The notes under the pieces: model-generated | The model's input: only the letters and a program-made list of their open reading frames with translations | What the model was told of the DNA's origin: nothing | Databases searched by the model: none | Shown: one piece after another, positions 15,008 through 15,888 of the stretch | Position numbering within the stretch: the stretch's first letter is position 1 | Layout of the letters: each line of letters opens with the position of its first letter | Program-made: the position numbers and the translations under genes | Assembly (NCBI GenBank): GCA_016198945.1 | Contig: JACQHO010000212.1 | Span: 1 to 15,888 of the forward strand | From: Nitrospirota bacterium | GTDB taxonomy: Bacteria; Nitrospirota; Nitrospiria; JACQBZ01 | Direction of reading: 5' to 3' | Length of the DNA stretch: 15,888 nucleotides

Positions 15008-15160
15008 TCATATCGAGACGGCGGCCTCTCCCCGCTCATGGGTCCGGATGCCGAAGCCCCGGACCTCCAGGATCGTCATCCCCTGGATGACGATCCGGAT
15101 CAGGGCCTCCTTCACCTCGCCGAGTTTTTCGGATCGAATGTAACACTTAATTTTTTTCAA
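15008..15160 (-). CDS. Half-length PII-like protein preceding the NifA-type gene
   Basis: The 50-residue product matches the N-terminal half of GlnB: first strand and helix (KKIKCYIRSEKLGEVKEAL), then IQGMTILEVRGFG as second strand into the T-loop. It then leaves the family with IRTHERGEAAVSI and stops. The B-loop, second half and C-terminal segment are missing, so it cannot form a normal PII nucleotide site. It starts at a TTG with AAGGGGG six bases upstream, a good ribosome site. Its TGA is 13 bases before the NifA-type ATG, so the two are probably translated together. It may be a truncated remnant used as a leader for coupling, or a small protein that binds the activator or other PII subunits. 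No second half is found downstream in any frame, because the activator gene begins there. Confidence 0.75.
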   Translation of the reverse strand: MKKIKCYIRSEKLGEVKEALIRIVIQGMTILEVRGFGIRTHERGEAAVSI

Positions 15161-15214
15161 TGATAACCCCCTTTGAGAAATACATAAAGATCAGGTCCCC
15201 TTGTACCCGTCATT

Positions 15215-15230
15215 CGCAAGGTTCAACCCA
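15215..15230 (-). promoter_or_regulatory. Possible sigma-54 promoter for the half-PII/activator pair
   Basis: The minus strand reads TGGGTTGAACCTTGCG. It has TGG, TTGC and the ten-base GG-GC spacing, but poor agreement in between. It would start transcription near 15204, about 45 bases before the TTG at 15160. No TGT-N10-ACA site is seen upstream. This is a weak call. Confidence 0.35.
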
Positions 15231-15299
15231 GCGAGCACGGCGAGCGAGAGGGGGAGGCTCCATCCGGCTTGGCCGGTGGAGGGGGCGACGCAAGCCCCT
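15231..15299. other. G/C-rich non-coding segment with short stem-loops
   Basis: This stretch between the ettA terminator and the half-PII promoter region contains CTCCA-T-CCGG/CCGG-TGGAG and GGGGC/GCCCC arms. It includes GCGACGCAAGCC, which also occurs on the minus strand in the glnB-glnD gap near 3364-3375. That suggests a dispersed intergenic repeat. No gene is seen. Confidence 0.4.
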
Positions 15300-15340
15300 A
15301 AAAAAGACAAGGCGCCTTCCCTGAAAATCAAGAAGACGCC
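15300..15340 (-). terminator. Intrinsic terminator downstream of ettA
   Basis: On the minus strand GGCGTCTTC pairs with GAAGGCGCC (nine pairs, one of them G-U), with a 12-base loop. It is followed within five bases by TTTTTT. It lies about 80 bases after the ettA stop, separating ettA from the nitrogen genes. Confidence 0.75.
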
Positions 15341-15422
15341 CTCGTCATGAACACATCGTTGTGTTGATTTTTTATAGCACAGCGATCAATTCGCAGTCAA
15401 GAAATATTCCTGCGTCGCAGAT

Positions 15423-15888
15423 TTATCGAACCAGCTTTTTATATTTAACCCGGTGCGGTTGGTCGGCGTCGGTCCCCAGGCGCTTGTGGCGGTCGGCCTC
15501 GTATTCCTGATAATTCCCCTCAAACCAAACGACCTTGCTTTCCCCCTCGAATGCCAGAATATGCGTGGCGATACGATCCAAAAACCAACGGTCATGGCTG
15601 ATGATCAACGCGCAGCCGGCAAAATCGAGGAGCGCTTCTTCCAGCGCCCGCAGCGTCTCGACATCGAGATCGTTGCTCGGCTCATCGAGCAGTAAAACAT
15701 TTCCGCCGCTTCTCAACAGCTTCGCAAGATGAACCCGGTTGCGTTCCCCGCCGGAGAGCGCCTGGATCCGTTTTTGCTGGTCGGTATTCTTAAAGTTAAA
15801 GCCGCCGACATAGGCCCGCGCCGGGAGTTCCCGCTTTCCGACGAGGATGATATCGTTTCCGCCGGAAATTTCCTCATACACGGTTTTG
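15423..15888 (-). CDS. ettA: Energy-dependent translational throttle protein EttA, C-terminal part (cut by window edge)
   Basis: This is the last 154 residues or so of an ABC-F ATPase that binds the ribosomal E site and gates translation according to the ATP/ADP ratio. The visible second ABC domain has the signature LSGGERNRVHLAK, the Walker B run NVLLLDEPSNDLDVETLRALEEAL, and the switch His in ISHDRWFLDRIATHILAFEG. The tail FEGNYQEYEADRHKRLG is typical of EttA rather than other ABC-F members. The reading frame stays open to the right edge (the residues before VYEEISGG are K-T), so the gene is cut by the window and does not start at the GTG at 15881. It has no evident link to the nitrogen genes. 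Confidence 0.95.
   Translation of the reverse strand, partial: KTVYEEISGGNDIILVGKRELPARAYVGGFNFKNTDQQKRIQALSGGERNRVHLAKLLRSGGNVLLLDEPSNDLDVETLRALEEALLDFAGCALIISHDRWFLDRIATHILAFEGESKVVWFEGNYQEYEADRHKRLGTDADQPHRVKYKKLVR

Noticed and set aside
14995..15039. Longer form of the NifA-type protein starting at 15039
   Set aside because: The extra 15 residues overlap the half-PII gene, have no ribosome site, and add nothing before the GAF domain; the ATG at 14994 fits better.
15350..15365. AACACA-TCGT-TGTGTT hairpin followed by a T-run on the plus strand
   Set aside because: It would be a plus-strand terminator, but no plus-strand gene is upstream and the stem is weak and A/T-rich; the minus-strand hairpin at 15300-15340 explains termination better.

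Overview
This 15.9 kb window reads almost entirely from right to left (minus strand). It is a nitrogen-assimilation and nitrogen-signalling island from a moderately GC-rich bacterium. The mix suggests a Gram-negative bacterium of the Nitrospirota or a related deep lineage: an outer-membrane beta-barrel porin, a GlnD/GlnB/AmtB/GlnA set, NifI-type PII proteins, a NifA-type activator and several sigma-54 promoters. The lineage is an inference from gene style and is not proven. No tRNA, rRNA, CRISPR array, insertion sequence or nitrogenase structural gene is visible.

Layout, in transcription order from the right edge. (1) The C-terminal part of ettA (15888-15423) ends in an intrinsic terminator near 15300-15340. 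(2) A regulatory pair follows: a 50-residue protein resembling only the N-terminal half of PII (15160-15008), then a NifA-type GAF/AAA+/Fis sigma-54 activator (14994-13441). (3) A divergent PII paralogue (13117-12764) sits behind its own sigma-54-like promoter and a TGT-N10-ACA site. (4) A nitrate/nitrite operon (12465-6605) starts from a consensus sigma-54 promoter with another TGT-N10-ACA site upstream. It encodes a small sulfite-oxidase-family molybdopterin protein, a 1014-residue NAD(P)H-type nitrite reductase in which a NirB-like front half is joined to a full NirA-like siroheme reductase, a NifI2-like PII, a NifI1-like PII, a NarK-type transporter and a stand-alone Fis-type helix-turn-helix protein. 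From the reductase to the Fis protein every junction overlaps by a few bases. (5) An ammonium operon (6316 to beyond 1) starts from a third sigma-54 promoter: a porin, amtB, glnB, glnD and glnA, the last cut by the left edge.

Working model. The porin and AmtB bring in ammonium, GlnB and GlnD sense nitrogen status, and GlnA fixes ammonium into glutamine. When ammonium is scarce, the NifA-type activator switches on the NarK/nitrite-reductase operon, and perhaps the ammonium operon, through sigma-54. The most striking point is that regulatory parts known from nitrogen fixation (NifA, a NifI1/NifI2 pair, TGT-N10-ACA sites) are built into a nitrate/nitrite assimilation locus. Counting GlnB, the window holds five PII-family genes. 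The two TGT-N10-ACA sites share the core TGTCGCCCTT, which suggests one regulator controls both promoters.
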